This document shows positions 8,371-16,279 of a stretch of 64,000 nucleotides of DNA, piece after piece. The DNA is taken from positions 47,757 through 111,756 of the forward strand of contig JAROAZ010000022.1 of the NCBI GenBank assembly GCA_029432775.1. Direction: 5' to 3'. A model generated the notes under the pieces. It made no database searches and was not told the DNA's origin. It saw only the letters and a list, made by a program, of their open reading frames with translations. A program made the translations under genes and the position numbers. The DNA is from Pontiellaceae bacterium B12227 (GTDB taxonomy: Bacteria > Verrucomicrobiota > Kiritimatiellia > Kiritimatiellales > Pontiellaceae). How positions within the stretch are numbered: position 1 is the first letter of the stretch; each line of letters starts with the position of its first letter.

Positions 8371-10200
8371 TTATTTTACTGGTTTCGGAGCAATGTAAAG
8401 GAACTTCTGCATATCCCAGGCCGCGGTGGGGCAGCGTTCGGCGCACAGGCCGCAGTGAAGGCAGACGTCCTCGTCTTTCACCATGACCCGGCCGGTGTTG
8501 AGATGGTCGGAAACGAAAATCGATTGTCCCAGATTGAGGGCCGGAACATTCAGGTTGCGGCGAAGTTCCGCCTCTTCTTTGTTGCTGGTAAAGGTCAGGC
8601 AGTCTACCGGACAGATATCAATGCAGGCATCGCACTCGATACATTTATCGGCGGTGAAGACTGTTTCGACATCGCAGTTCAGGCAGCGTTCTGCTTCTTC
8701 CAGAGCCGTTTTAGCATCAAAACCCAGTTCGACTTCGATGGTATGGCTGTTAATGGCTTCATCGAGATCAACATGCGGAACGAGGTGCCGCTTTTCCTCG
8801 GTAACCATACTTGCATAGCTCCAGTCATGAATGCCCATCTTCTGGCTGAGCAGGTTGGTGCTCGGGTCCGGGCGCTCGGCCAGCTCTTCACCTTTCAGGA
8901 ACATATTAATCGAGATCGCCGCCTGATGGCCCTGGGCTACGGCCGTGATAATGTTCTTCGGCCCGAAGGCGGCATCGCCCCCGAAGAACACTTTCGGATT
9001 TGTGGACTGGTGTGTTTTTTCATCAACTTTAGCCAGACCGATCTTGGTAAATTCAATGCCCAGATCCCGTTCAATCCAGGGGAAGGCATTGGCCTGTCCG
9101 ATCGCAAGCAGCACGAGGCTGGCATCAATGGTTTCCATCTGACCGGTCGGGGTGAAGGTTTCGCGCCCGGTGTCGTCCACGGAATACTCAATCACTTCAA
9201 ACTTCATTGCTTTCAGTTGACCGTCTTCCACCACATATTCCAGCGGATTGTGGTTTTCAATAATCGGAATTCCTTCGGCCTGCGTATCTTCAATTTCCCA
9301 TGGGGAAGCCACCATGGCGGAGATCGGTGTGCGTAAGACAACCTTTACATTTTTAGCGCCGAGGCGGAGCGCGGACCGGCAGCAATCCATGGCCGTATTT
9401 CCTCCGCCGATCACGATGACGTCTTTGGGGGTTTCGGTCACGTGGCCGAAAGCCACCTGTGCCAGCCATTCGACTCCGACCTGAACACTCTCGCCTTGAT
9501 CCAGTTCAAATCCGGGCAGTTTGAGCTGTCGTCCGGTGGGCGCGCCGGTTCCCACAAAAACCGCATCGTATCCTTTGTTCAGCAACTCCTTCATGCTTTC
9601 TATGCGGGTGTTGAAAAACGTGTTGACGCCCATATCTAGAATGTAGCCGGTTTCTTCGTCGATAATACTTTCAGGAAGGCGGAACGAGGGAATCTGCTGA
9701 CGCATGAACCCGCCGGCCTTGGAGGTGGCTTCGTAGAGATCAATTTCATAACCGAGCGGCATCAGGTCGCGGGCCACCGTCAGGGCGGAAGGGCCGGCTC
9801 CGATGATGGCGAGTTTGAATCCGTTTTTCTTTTTCGGAATCTTCGGCAACATGGATTTGATGTCATCCTTCATGTCGGCGCAGACGCGTTTGAGCCGGCA
9901 GATGGCAACGGGCTTCTCCTCAATACGCCCTCGTCGGCAGGCGGGTTCGCAGGGGCGGTCGCACGTGCGGCCGAGAATCCCCGGGAAAACATTCGATTCC
10001 CAGTTGATCATATAGGCCTCGGAATACTTGCCGGCCGCAATGAGCCGGATGTATTCAGGGACCGGTGTATGCGCCGGGCAGGCGTATTGGCAGTCGACTA
10101 CTTTATGGAAGTATTCCGGGTTGTTCGTATCAGTCGGTTTCACGCTTATTTCTCCATTCGCCTGAATATGGGGGTAAATCCGCCCCAAGTTAACAGTCAT
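8371..10200 (-). CDS. GltD-like FAD/NAD(P)H oxidoreductase with C-terminal ferredoxin domains
   Basis: 609 aa from ATG 10198-10200; a GTG 27 bases upstream lacks a ribosome site. In order: an N-terminal iron-sulfur region (CQYACPAHTPVPEY, CDRPCEPACRRG), an FAD fold (IGAGPSALTVARDL), an NAD(P) fold (IGGGNTAMDCCRSALRLGA), the FAD-closing GGDAAFGPKNIITAVAQGH, then CLNCD, CIECDACIDICPVDC and CLHCGLCAERCPTAAWD, i.e. two extra [4Fe-4S] clusters. That is a glutamate-synthase small-subunit fold plus a bacterial ferredoxin tail. As first gene of the korA-korB operon it probably passes electrons between the oxoacid oxidoreductase and NAD(P)H; no glutamate synthase large subunit is present. Function is inferred from context. 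Confidence 0.85.
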   Translation of the reverse strand: MTVNLGRIYPHIQANGEISVKPTDTNNPEYFHKVVDCQYACPAHTPVPEYIRLIAAGKYSEAYMINWESNVFPGILGRTCDRPCEPACRRGRIEEKPVAICRLKRVCADMKDDIKSMLPKIPKKKNGFKLAIIGAGPSALTVARDLMPLGYEIDLYEATSKAGGFMRQQIPSFRLPESIIDEETGYILDMGVNTFFNTRIESMKELLNKGYDAVFVGTGAPTGRQLKLPGFELDQGESVQVGVEWLAQVAFGHVTETPKDVIVIGGGNTAMDCCRSALRLGAKNVKVVLRTPISAMVASPWEIEDTQAEGIPIIENHNPLEYVVEDGQLKAMKFEVIEYSVDDTGRETFTPTGQMETIDASLVLLAIGQANAFPWIERDLGIEFTKIGLAKVDEKTHQSTNPKVFFGGDAAFGPKNIITAVAQGHQAAISINMFLKGEELAERPDPSTNLLSQKMGIHDWSYASMVTEEKRHLVPHVDLDEAINSHTIEVELGFDAKTALEEAERCLNCDVETVFTADKCIECDACIDICPVDCLTFTSNKEEAELRRNLNVPALNLGQSIFVSDHLNTGRVMVKDEDVCLHCGLCAERCPTAAWDMQKFLYIAPKPVK

Positions 10201-10572
10201 TGCCTGAGTTTCGGCAATATAAATCACAAGGTTGTGAGTATTTCAGCATTAAAATACTTAAATCGTACAATTTTTATCATATATCCCGCATATGGGTATT
10301 TTTATATCGGTTTAAACGCGGTTTTTGCTAAGAAATATGAATATTTTCCCAGCGAAATCGCTTTCTGCAAAATACGGCTTCGATTGCGCGGAAATGCTGA
10401 ATGTTGAGTCGTAAATTAAGCTGCGCACCTGATTGCATTTCAGGAAAAGGGATCGGGAATTCCCGGTCGGGGAGGGAGGTGGTGGAGGATCCCATAGGTT
10501 GCAATGTCTGGCAGAAAACGGCCGGAATTGTTCCAGACATTGGAAAAATAAGGAAATAAACCGGAAAACCCG
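10201..10572. other. Intergenic region between the kor operon and mraZ
   Basis: About 370 bases between divergent operons with no plausible gene. It is AT-rich near 10240-10330, probably the kor promoter region. It holds a 12-bp perfect palindrome CGGGAATTCCCG (10454-10465), a decayed copy of the dispersed palindrome (10499-10513) and an exact copy (10531-10545). The mraZ promoter begins at its right end. Confidence 0.6.
10531..10545. repeat. Palindrome copy upstream of the mraZ promoter
   Basis: Spacer GACAT, 28 bases before the -35-like hexamer; a decayed copy lies 32 bases further upstream. Confidence 0.85.
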
Positions 10573-10627
10573 TTGACGCATCGTGGTTGGAAGTGGCATA
10601 AAATCCCATGAAGTGGAGCAGAGTGGA
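10573..10627 (+). promoter_or_regulatory. mraZ promoter with 10-bp-phased GTGG boxes (probable MraZ operator)
   Basis: A -35-like TTGACG (10573-10578) and a -10-like CATAAA (10597-10602) are 18 bases apart. GTGG occurs at 10583, 10593, 10613 and 10623, i.e. exactly 10-bp phased with only the middle position missing (AATCC there). MraZ proteins are known to bind short direct repeats with 10-bp period (TGGGN in E. coli, AAAGTG-type in mollicutes) before their own operon. The boxes straddle the -10 and run into the mraZ ribosome site (GGAGAG), which fits autorepression of the whole division cluster. Confidence 0.65.
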
Positions 10628-10636
10628 GAGCTTGTC

Positions 10637-11092
10637 ATGACTACAACCCAAAAAATACCAGCCTTGTTCGTGGGATCGTTTACGCATTCCCTTGATGCCA
10701 AGCGACGTATGATCTTCCCGTCAACGTGGAGGAATTTGGCCGGGGAGTCGAACCAGCTGTTTGCCTTTCCGCATCCGGATGAGAAGTGTCTCTATCTTTA
10801 CACGGCAGCGGAAATGATGCGCCGTCTGGATGAACTCCGTTCCGGTGGTGCGGTTGATGCCGCCGATCAGCAGGCTATCCGTTCCATTACGTCGGGGGCC
10901 GATATGTTGATGTGGGATGCGCAGGGCCGGATCCGGATCGGTGAAAATCTGCTCGCCCATATAGAAGTGAAGGAACAACTGGTTTTGGTAGGCGCTCTGA
11001 CCCGCATTGAATTGTGGAGCGCAGAAAATTTTGATTTGGCTCTGCCTCAGGAATCATCAGCGGCGGAAAACGTATTTTTCGGTGGGTACTAA
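10637..11092 (+). CDS. mraZ: Transcriptional regulator MraZ
   Basis: 151 aa from ATG 10637, preceded by GGAGAG; longer versions of the frame have no ribosome site. The two half-domains carry the family signatures, LFVGSFTHSLDAKRRMIFPSTWR and, in the second half, WDAQGRIRIGENLLAHIEVK followed by LVLVGALTRIELWS. MraZ forms a ring that binds phased repeats and represses the division/cell-wall operon it leads. The 10-bp-phased GTGG boxes just upstream fit that role. It is the first gene of the cluster reaching at least to ftsW. Confidence 0.95.
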   Translation: MTTTQKIPALFVGSFTHSLDAKRRMIFPSTWRNLAGESNQLFAFPHPDEKCLYLYTAAEMMRRLDELRSGGAVDAADQQAIRSITSGADMLMWDAQGRIRIGENLLAHIEVKEQLVLVGALTRIELWSAENFDLALPQESSAAENVFFGGY

Positions 11093-11196
11093 GGAAGGGG
11101 CGGTTGGATGTGTGGATTAGTCGATAAATGGTATGTCCCGGCTGGGAATCAGGAATCCGAACAATCCGGCAATCCAATAATCCAGGGAGATAAGGC

Positions 11197-11385
11197 ATGA
11201 GCATGTTGGATGTAGCACGGTATTTGAGTTATTCGCGGTCGATTGATCATTCATCGGATCGCGAACGGATTTTCAACCTGTCCATGGCGAACTCCGGTCG
11301 TCTGTTTTCCTGCCTGTATGGCGATCGCTCCCACTGGAGCTTCGGCCGCGAACAGGATCAGAAGGAACAGTTTCCAAAGATTTGA
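11197..11385 (+). CDS. Small hypothetical protein between mraZ and rsmH
   Basis: 62 aa (MSMLDVARYLSYSR at the start). It has its own ribosome site (AGGGAGATAAGGC before ATG 11197) and stops twelve bases before the rsmH start. It is polar and Ser/Arg/Asp-rich, with no signal peptide, membrane segment or recognised motif. The spacer before it (11120-11185) carries short AATCC direct repeats. Evidence for coding is the ribosome site, the fit into the operon and a stop that nearly abuts the next gene; a non-coding leader is the alternative. Confidence 0.45.
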   Translation: MSMLDVARYLSYSRSIDHSSDRERIFNLSMANSGRLFSCLYGDRSHWSFGREQDQKEQFPKI

Positions 11386-11396
11386 AAAGGAGTCTA

Positions 11397-12326
11397 GTGC
11401 ATATACCCGTCATGCTGAACGAATGCCTTGAGGCGCTGATCACCGACCCGAAAGGGATCTATGTGGACGGTACGCTCGGCAATGGCGGGCACTCGGCGGA
11501 GATGCTGAAACAGCTTGATGACGGAGGAATGCTGATTGGGTTTGACCGCGATATCGATGCAATCGAGCGCGTGCAGGAAAAATTGAAAAGCGGTGAAGGC
11601 AGGCGCGTGGAACTGGTTCATGACAACTATGCAAACATGGCGGAGCAACTCGATCGCCTGGGCATTCAGAAAGTCAACGGACTGCTGCTGGACCTGGGCG
11701 TGAGCTCATTCCAGCTCGATATCGCCGAGCGGGGCTTCAGCTTTATGAAAGATGCGCCGATTGATATGCGGATGGATCAGCAGGCGGGCCAGACGGCCGG
11801 CGAGCTGGTGAACACCGCCAGCGAGCAGGAGCTGGCTGATATCATTTACCGCTACGGCGAAGACCGTGCCTCGCGCCGGATTGCGCGGGCCATTGTTGAA
11901 GCCCGCAGTAAAGTGGAAATTGCCACCACCCTGCAGCTCGCCGGCATTGTTGAGCGGGCAAAGGGCGGGCGTAAGGGAAAGAAAACGCATCCGGCCACGC
12001 AGACGTTTCAGGCACTGCGCATGGCCGTGAACGATGAGCTGGCAGGAATTGAACAGGTATTGGAAACAATGATGGATCGGATGGTGGAGGGCGGACGGAT
12101 GGCGGTGCTGACCTTCCATAGTCTGGAAGATCGTCTGGTGAAGCAGTTTTTTGCCAGGCATGTGCCACGGGAGGAATCGCTTCAGGAGGGCGGGGTTAAG
12201 CGCATCTTTGAAGAGCCGCCCGCAAAATGGATTTGGAAAAAACCGTTAATTGCAACGGACGAAGAGCAGGCAGTGAATCCACGTTCGCGCTCAGCAAAAT
12301 TGCGCGCAGTGGAAGTGGGGGGATAA
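11397..12326 (+). CDS. rsmH: 16S rRNA (cytosine1402-N4)-methyltransferase RsmH
   Basis: 309 aa from GTG 11397, giving the usual HIPVMLNECLEAL start; AGGAG sits only four bases upstream, and an in-frame TTG at 11382 is the alternative. Motifs: SAM-binding YVDGTLGNGGHS, LLLDLGVSSFQLD, FSFMKDAPIDMRMD, FQALRMAVNDEL and LTFHSLEDRLVKQFF, with the C-terminal NPRSRSAKLRA. It methylates N4 of C1402 in the ribosomal P site. Its position directly before ftsL is conserved in most bacteria. Confidence 0.95.
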   Translation: MHIPVMLNECLEALITDPKGIYVDGTLGNGGHSAEMLKQLDDGGMLIGFDRDIDAIERVQEKLKSGEGRRVELVHDNYANMAEQLDRLGIQKVNGLLLDLGVSSFQLDIAERGFSFMKDAPIDMRMDQQAGQTAGELVNTASEQELADIIYRYGEDRASRRIARAIVEARSKVEIATTLQLAGIVERAKGGRKGKKTHPATQTFQALRMAVNDELAGIEQVLETMMDRMVEGGRMAVLTFHSLEDRLVKQFFARHVPREESLQEGGVKRIFEEPPAKWIWKKPLIATDEEQAVNPRSRSAKLRAVEVGG

Positions 12327-12328
12327 AA

Positions 12329-12703
12329 ATGGCAGCAAAACGAAAAACGACTAAAAAGAAAATGAAGAAGAATCAGGTTCAGGTACCGTTCCCGGTGCTG
12401 CTGGCGAATGTACTGGTTCTGGTTGCTGTCCTCGGTCTGAGCTATATGTGGCTCTGCTCGCGTTGCGATGCGCTGGGAAAAGACATTAAGAATAAAGAAG
12501 CCGAACTCGCAGCGGCTCAGAAACGGCTGGTTAACGAACAGGACCGCTGGTCGAGCATTACTTCGCCGGCCAACCTGGAACGGGCCATTGGAAAATATAA
12601 TCTGGCGATGTCTATGCCGCGCGAAAGTCAGGTGCTGCGTGTCGGCAACTGGAGTGGGGCCCGGGTAACGGCCATGCACAAGCCCGACAGTGCCGTGCAG
12701 TAG
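12329..12703 (+). CDS. ftsL: FtsL-like cell-division protein
   Basis: 124 aa from ATG 12329, two bases after the rsmH stop, with the GGGGGGA ribosome site inside rsmH. The N-terminus is very basic (AAKRKTTKKKMKKNQ), followed by one membrane helix (about residues 22-42), a coiled-coil segment rich in K/E/A/Q (about 50-75) and a short tail. This topology, with its place between rsmH and ftsI, is that of FtsL, the bitopic divisome protein working with FtsB/FtsQ. Sequence identity within the family is always low, so the call rests on topology and synteny. Confidence 0.75.
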   Translation: MAAKRKTTKKKMKKNQVQVPFPVLLANVLVLVAVLGLSYMWLCSRCDALGKDIKNKEAELAAAQKRLVNEQDRWSSITSPANLERAIGKYNLAMSMPRESQVLRVGNWSGARVTAMHKPDSAVQ

Positions 12704-12729
12704 GTTTTAAGTAAACAAGGAGCAGGTAA

Positions 12730-12864
12730 ATGGAACAGGAAAGGGTCAACGTAATGTACGATGAAAACGGTAAAGCGGTCCGTGTTCAAATGGACTTCGA
12801 CCTTTACCAGTGGATGATTCAGCAACTGCCGCAGGCCGAACAGGCACTTGCGGTTGCCAGCTGA
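12730..12864 (+). CDS. 44-residue small protein between ftsL and ftsI
   Basis: ATG 12730 follows AAGGAGCAGG at good spacing and opens 44 codons (starts MEQERVNVMYDENGKAV, ends QALAVAS). The order 'YDENGKAVRVQM' followed by a 'YQWMIQQLPQAEQAL' helix looks like the N-terminal strand-helix of small antitoxin-like or regulator folds, but no partner toxin is present. It is acidic and soluble. Good ribosome site, operon position and a sensible amphipathic helix support coding; function is unknown. Confidence 0.55.
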   Translation: MEQERVNVMYDENGKAVRVQMDFDLYQWMIQQLPQAEQALAVAS

Positions 12865-12886
12865 TATCAACCGGTTCGTTGGAGCC

Positions 12887-12909
12887 GGCCTGCCCGGGGT
12901 ATGCAGGCC
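12887..12909 (+). other. Hairpin downstream of the 44-aa ORF
   Basis: Perfect 7-bp GC-rich stem GGCCTGC/GCAGGCC with a 9-nt loop, 22 bases after the small ORF stop. No T-run follows. Together with the next hairpin it structures the spacer before ftsI. Confidence 0.5.
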
Positions 12910-12940
12910 GCCCGCGGATTTATCTGTTTGAAACATTCTG

Positions 12941-12969
12941 CCCGCAACGCTGCCTCGGTACGTTGCGGG
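12941..12969 (+). terminator. Attenuator-like hairpin before ftsI
   Basis: Perfect 9-bp stem CCCGCAACG/CGTTGCGGG with an 11-nt loop, followed by a short TTTCGT. It resembles a partial intrinsic terminator or processing site within the operon, 31 bases before the ftsI start, and could lower ftsI-murE expression relative to ftsL. Confidence 0.5.
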
Positions 12970-13000
12970 TTTCGTAATCCTGAAGGAGAAGGCATTAACC

Positions 13001-14824
13001 ATGGCGGAGGTACGATTCAAAGGACGGATTATTGTTCTGGTCGTGGTCGTGATTCTTGTTTTCATCGGAATCGCCTGCCGCCTCACCATGCTTCATCTCC
13101 GGCCCGCACAGTGGGTGCTCACGCCGATTGAACAGGGGCGGATGTACGAAACCAAGCCGATGGGCAGCCGAGGACGGATTGTGGACCGCAACGGCGAAAT
13201 TCTCGCGATGGACCTCGCGGCCTATCACGTTTATGTGGATCCGAAATATATTTCAGAACATGGCGATGCTGCAACGGTCAGTAAATATCTTTCAACTGAG
13301 TTCCGTATTCCGGAATATGAAATAAAGGAAAAGCTGGAAAAGACTGAGCGTCAATATGAGCGCATTAAAAAGTTTGTTCCCGGGCATCAGTTAAAGCGGT
13401 TTAAGCGAAGGGCATTCGGCGTGGAATATACGCCGGCCGAACTCGTGAACGGGGTCGAGACGAATATCTACCTGCGCGGTGTCGGGCTCGAAGAAGCACC
13501 CATCCGCAACTATCCCAAAGGGCCGCTGATGGCGCACGTGGTCGGGTTTGCCAATCAGGAAGGCATCGGTTCCGCCGGCGTGGAGCAGCGCATGGATGAA
13601 TATCTGCGCGGAAAAGAAGGCCACCGGGTCAGTAAAAAAGACGGCCGCCGCCGCGAAATTTACAGTGCCCGGACCGTGGACATTGAAGCCGTAGACGGTG
13701 CCACCGTCATGCTCACGCTCGATCAGCAACTCCAGTACGTGGCCGAAAAGACCGTCGAGAAAACCTGCCGCGATTTTAATGCCAAGGCCGCCTGGGCCAT
13801 CGTGCAGCACGTGCGCACCGGCGAGATTCTGGCGATGGCTTCGTTCCCGACCTACGACCTGAACCGCTATGCCAAAGCACCGCCCGAATGGCGGCGTAAC
13901 CGCGCCATCAGTTTTAACTATGAACCCGGTTCCACCATGAAGGCCGCCGTGATTGCTTCCGCTCTCGATAACGAGGTCGTGAAGGAAGAGGATATCTTCG
14001 ATTGCGAGAACGGTTATTGGGTTTATGGCGGGAAATCGCTGCGCGACAGCCATGGCGAAAAAGAAATCAGCGTGGCTGAGATTATCAAAGTGTCGAGTAA
14101 TATCGGTACGGCCAAGATCGCCCTCGAAATGGGGAATCAGATGGTCTACGACAGCCTGAAAAAATTTAATTTCGGCAACCGGCTTGGTATCGGCATTCCC
14201 GGCGAAGAAGGTGGGATTTTCTATTCGCCGAAGCACTGGTCGAAGATCAGTATCACCCGCATCGGCATGGGCCACGAGATTGGTGTTACCGCGCTGCAGA
14301 TCGTTTCCATGATGAGTGCCATCGCCTACAACGGGGTGCAGATGAAGCCCCTGCTCATCAAAAAAGTAGTGAGTACCGACGGCACACTGGTGGAAGAAAA
14401 TATGCCGGAAGAACTGGGACGTCCGCTCAGTCCATCCGCCGCGCGGCGGATGCAGAAACTGCTGGCTGCTGTTGTGATGGAAGAGGGGGGGACCGGAAGC
14501 AAGGCCCGTCTCGAGGGCTACACCGTTGCGGGTAAAACCGGAACCGCCCAGAAGATCCGCCCGAAAGAAGAGGGCGGCGGGTACTATTCCAAAAACTTCA
14601 CCTCCTCCTTTGTCGGTTTTCTGCCGGTTGAAAATCCGGAGATTGCCATTGTGGTGGTGGCGGACGATCCCGGGGAATACACCGAATCGGGGCGTAAGAT
14701 TAAGTATTACGGCGGAACGGTTTGCGGTCCGGCGTTTAAGGAAATTGCTGAATTTGCAGTGCGTTATTTGCGCATTGCACCGGAAGGCAGTCGGATCTAT
14801 GTTGCAAGGCCGGACGACGAATGA
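13001..14824 (+). CDS. ftsI: Division-specific peptidoglycan transpeptidase FtsI (class B PBP)
   Basis: 607 aa. One membrane helix (about residues 10-30) is followed by the class-B pedestal domain (MGSRGRIVDRNGEILAMD, GFANQEGIGSAGVEQ) and the transpeptidase domain. All catalytic motifs are present: SxxK at Ser311/Lys314 (EPGSTMK), SxN at 365-367 (SSN) and KTG at 512 (GKTGTAQK). It cross-links septal peptidoglycan in the periplasm with FtsW. AAGGAG precedes ATG 13001 at slightly long spacing. The stop overlaps the murE start (ATGA). No PASTA domain is present. Confidence 0.95.
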   Translation: MAEVRFKGRIIVLVVVVILVFIGIACRLTMLHLRPAQWVLTPIEQGRMYETKPMGSRGRIVDRNGEILAMDLAAYHVYVDPKYISEHGDAATVSKYLSTEFRIPEYEIKEKLEKTERQYERIKKFVPGHQLKRFKRRAFGVEYTPAELVNGVETNIYLRGVGLEEAPIRNYPKGPLMAHVVGFANQEGIGSAGVEQRMDEYLRGKEGHRVSKKDGRRREIYSARTVDIEAVDGATVMLTLDQQLQYVAEKTVEKTCRDFNAKAAWAIVQHVRTGEILAMASFPTYDLNRYAKAPPEWRRNRAISFNYEPGSTMKAAVIASALDNEVVKEEDIFDCENGYWVYGGKSLRDSHGEKEISVAEIIKVSSNIGTAKIALEMGNQMVYDSLKKFNFGNRLGIGIPGEEGGIFYSPKHWSKISITRIGMGHEIGVTALQIVSMMSAIAYNGVQMKPLLIKKVVSTDGTLVEENMPEELGRPLSPSAARRMQKLLAAVVMEEGGTGSKARLEGYTVAGKTGTAQKIRPKEEGGGYYSKNFTSSFVGFLPVENPEIAIVVVADDPGEYTESGRKIKYYGGTVCGPAFKEIAEFAVRYLRIAPEGSRIYVARPDDE

Positions 14825-16278
14825 AACTGCGCACGTTAATTGAATCTGTTCCAAACATTGGAACCATCGGGGACGGTGATCCGGAAGTCGCGGGCATGAC
14901 CTATGATTCCCGCACGGTCAAACCCGGATGGCTTTTTGTGGCCGTCAGCGGGCATCAGGTCGACGGAGCCGAGTTCATCACGCAGGCGGTTTCGAACGGG
15001 GCTGTGGTGGTGGTTTCTGAAAATGCGCTGGATCTGGGTGCCGGTGTGGTGCATGTGCAGGTGAAAAACGCCCGCCGGGCCATGGCTGAAATTGCCAACG
15101 CCTATTACGGCGGCCTTTCGCGTTCGATGACGGTTGTCGGCGTAACCGGCACCAACGGAAAGACCACCACCACCTATATGATTCGCGATATACTGCAGGC
15201 CGGCGGTATGAAGCCCGGTCTGCTCGGTACCGTGGCCTACGAAATCGGCAACCGCTCCATTCCCGCAGCCCGCACCACTCCGGAAGCGCCGGAAATTCAT
15301 TCCATGTTCCAGCAGATGAAAGAGGCCGGTTGTCAGGCGGCGGTCATGGAGGTTTCCTCCCACGCCATCGCATTGCAGCGGGTGCACGGAATCGATTTCA
15401 ATGTCAGCGTCTTTACCAATCTCACACAGGACCATCTCGATTATCACAACGACATGGATACCTATTTTAACGTGAAGGCCGAACTTTTCCAATGTCTGGA
15501 AAAACGCCACGACCATTCTGCCGTAATTAACATTGACGACCCGTGGGGTCGTAAACTGGTGGAGCACAAAAGCCTCAAGGCGGATGTGGTCACCTATGGA
15601 TTCCATGAAAAGGCCGCCGTGTTTGCATCAAACGCTCAGTTAGACGCGCGCGGAACCCGCTTCGAAGTGACCACCCCGTGGGGGGATGCACCGGTTAAAC
15701 TGCAGCTGCTCGGACGGTTTAATATTCATAATGCGCTCGCGGCCCTGGCGGCCGGCGGCCTGTGTGGGATCGGGCTGTCGACGATGGTTAAGGCACTGGA
15801 AAATATGACCTCGGTTCCCGGACGGCTGGAGCTGGTGCCGAACCGCAAGGGTAAAAAGATTTTCGTGGATTATGCGCACACGGACGATGCCCTGAAAAAT
15901 GTATTGAACACGCTCCGCGAAATCTGCAAAGGAAAGCTCGTGGTGGTATTCGGTTGCGGAGGAAACCGGGATAAAGGCAAACGCTTGAAGATGGGGCGGG
16001 TAGCCTCGGAGCTGGCAGACTACAGCCTTGTTACCTCCGACAATCCGCGCAATGAGGAACCCGGCGCGATTGCCGACGACATTGTTGAAGGTTTTTCGGA
16101 AACGGCCGACTTTGAAGTTATGCTGGATCGTCAGGAAGCCATTGAAAAGGCTGTCCGTATGATCGGCCGTAAGGATGTGCTCCTGATTGCCGGAAAAGGA
16201 CACGAAACCTATCAGGAATGTAACGGAGCCATTATTCCTTTTGATGATCGGGAAAAGGTTCGGGAGTTAATCGGATAA
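14821..16278 (+). CDS. murE: UDP-MurNAc-tripeptide ligase MurE (meso-DAP type)
   Basis: 485 aa, overlapping ftsI by four bases. N-terminal UDP-substrate domain (MTYDSRTVKPGWLFVAVSG), central ATP-binding motif GVTGTNGKTTTTY (Lys114) and the C-terminal domain with DNPR at 407-410, the signature that selects meso-diaminopimelate rather than lysine. It adds the third residue of the stem peptide in the cytosol and implies a Gram-negative-type peptidoglycan. Two exact palindrome copies lie inside: 14849-14863 read as VPNIGT and 15487-15501 read as FQCLE. Confidence 0.96.
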   Translation: MKLRTLIESVPNIGTIGDGDPEVAGMTYDSRTVKPGWLFVAVSGHQVDGAEFITQAVSNGAVVVVSENALDLGAGVVHVQVKNARRAMAEIANAYYGGLSRSMTVVGVTGTNGKTTTTYMIRDILQAGGMKPGLLGTVAYEIGNRSIPAARTTPEAPEIHSMFQQMKEAGCQAAVMEVSSHAIALQRVHGIDFNVSVFTNLTQDHLDYHNDMDTYFNVKAELFQCLEKRHDHSAVINIDDPWGRKLVEHKSLKADVVTYGFHEKAAVFASNAQLDARGTRFEVTTPWGDAPVKLQLLGRFNIHNALAALAAGGLCGIGLSTMVKALENMTSVPGRLELVPNRKGKKIFVDYAHTDDALKNVLNTLREICKGKLVVVFGCGGNRDKGKRLKMGRVASELADYSLVTSDNPRNEEPGAIADDIVEGFSETADFEVMLDRQEAIEKAVRMIGRKDVLLIAGKGHETYQECNGAIIPFDDREKVRELIG

Positions 16279-16279
16279 A

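Noticed and set aside
13391..14854. 487-residue open frame antisense to ftsI
   Set aside because: It is the shadow of a GC-rich real gene with all PBP motifs on the plus strand; the antisense protein has no recognisable motif and no ribosome site.
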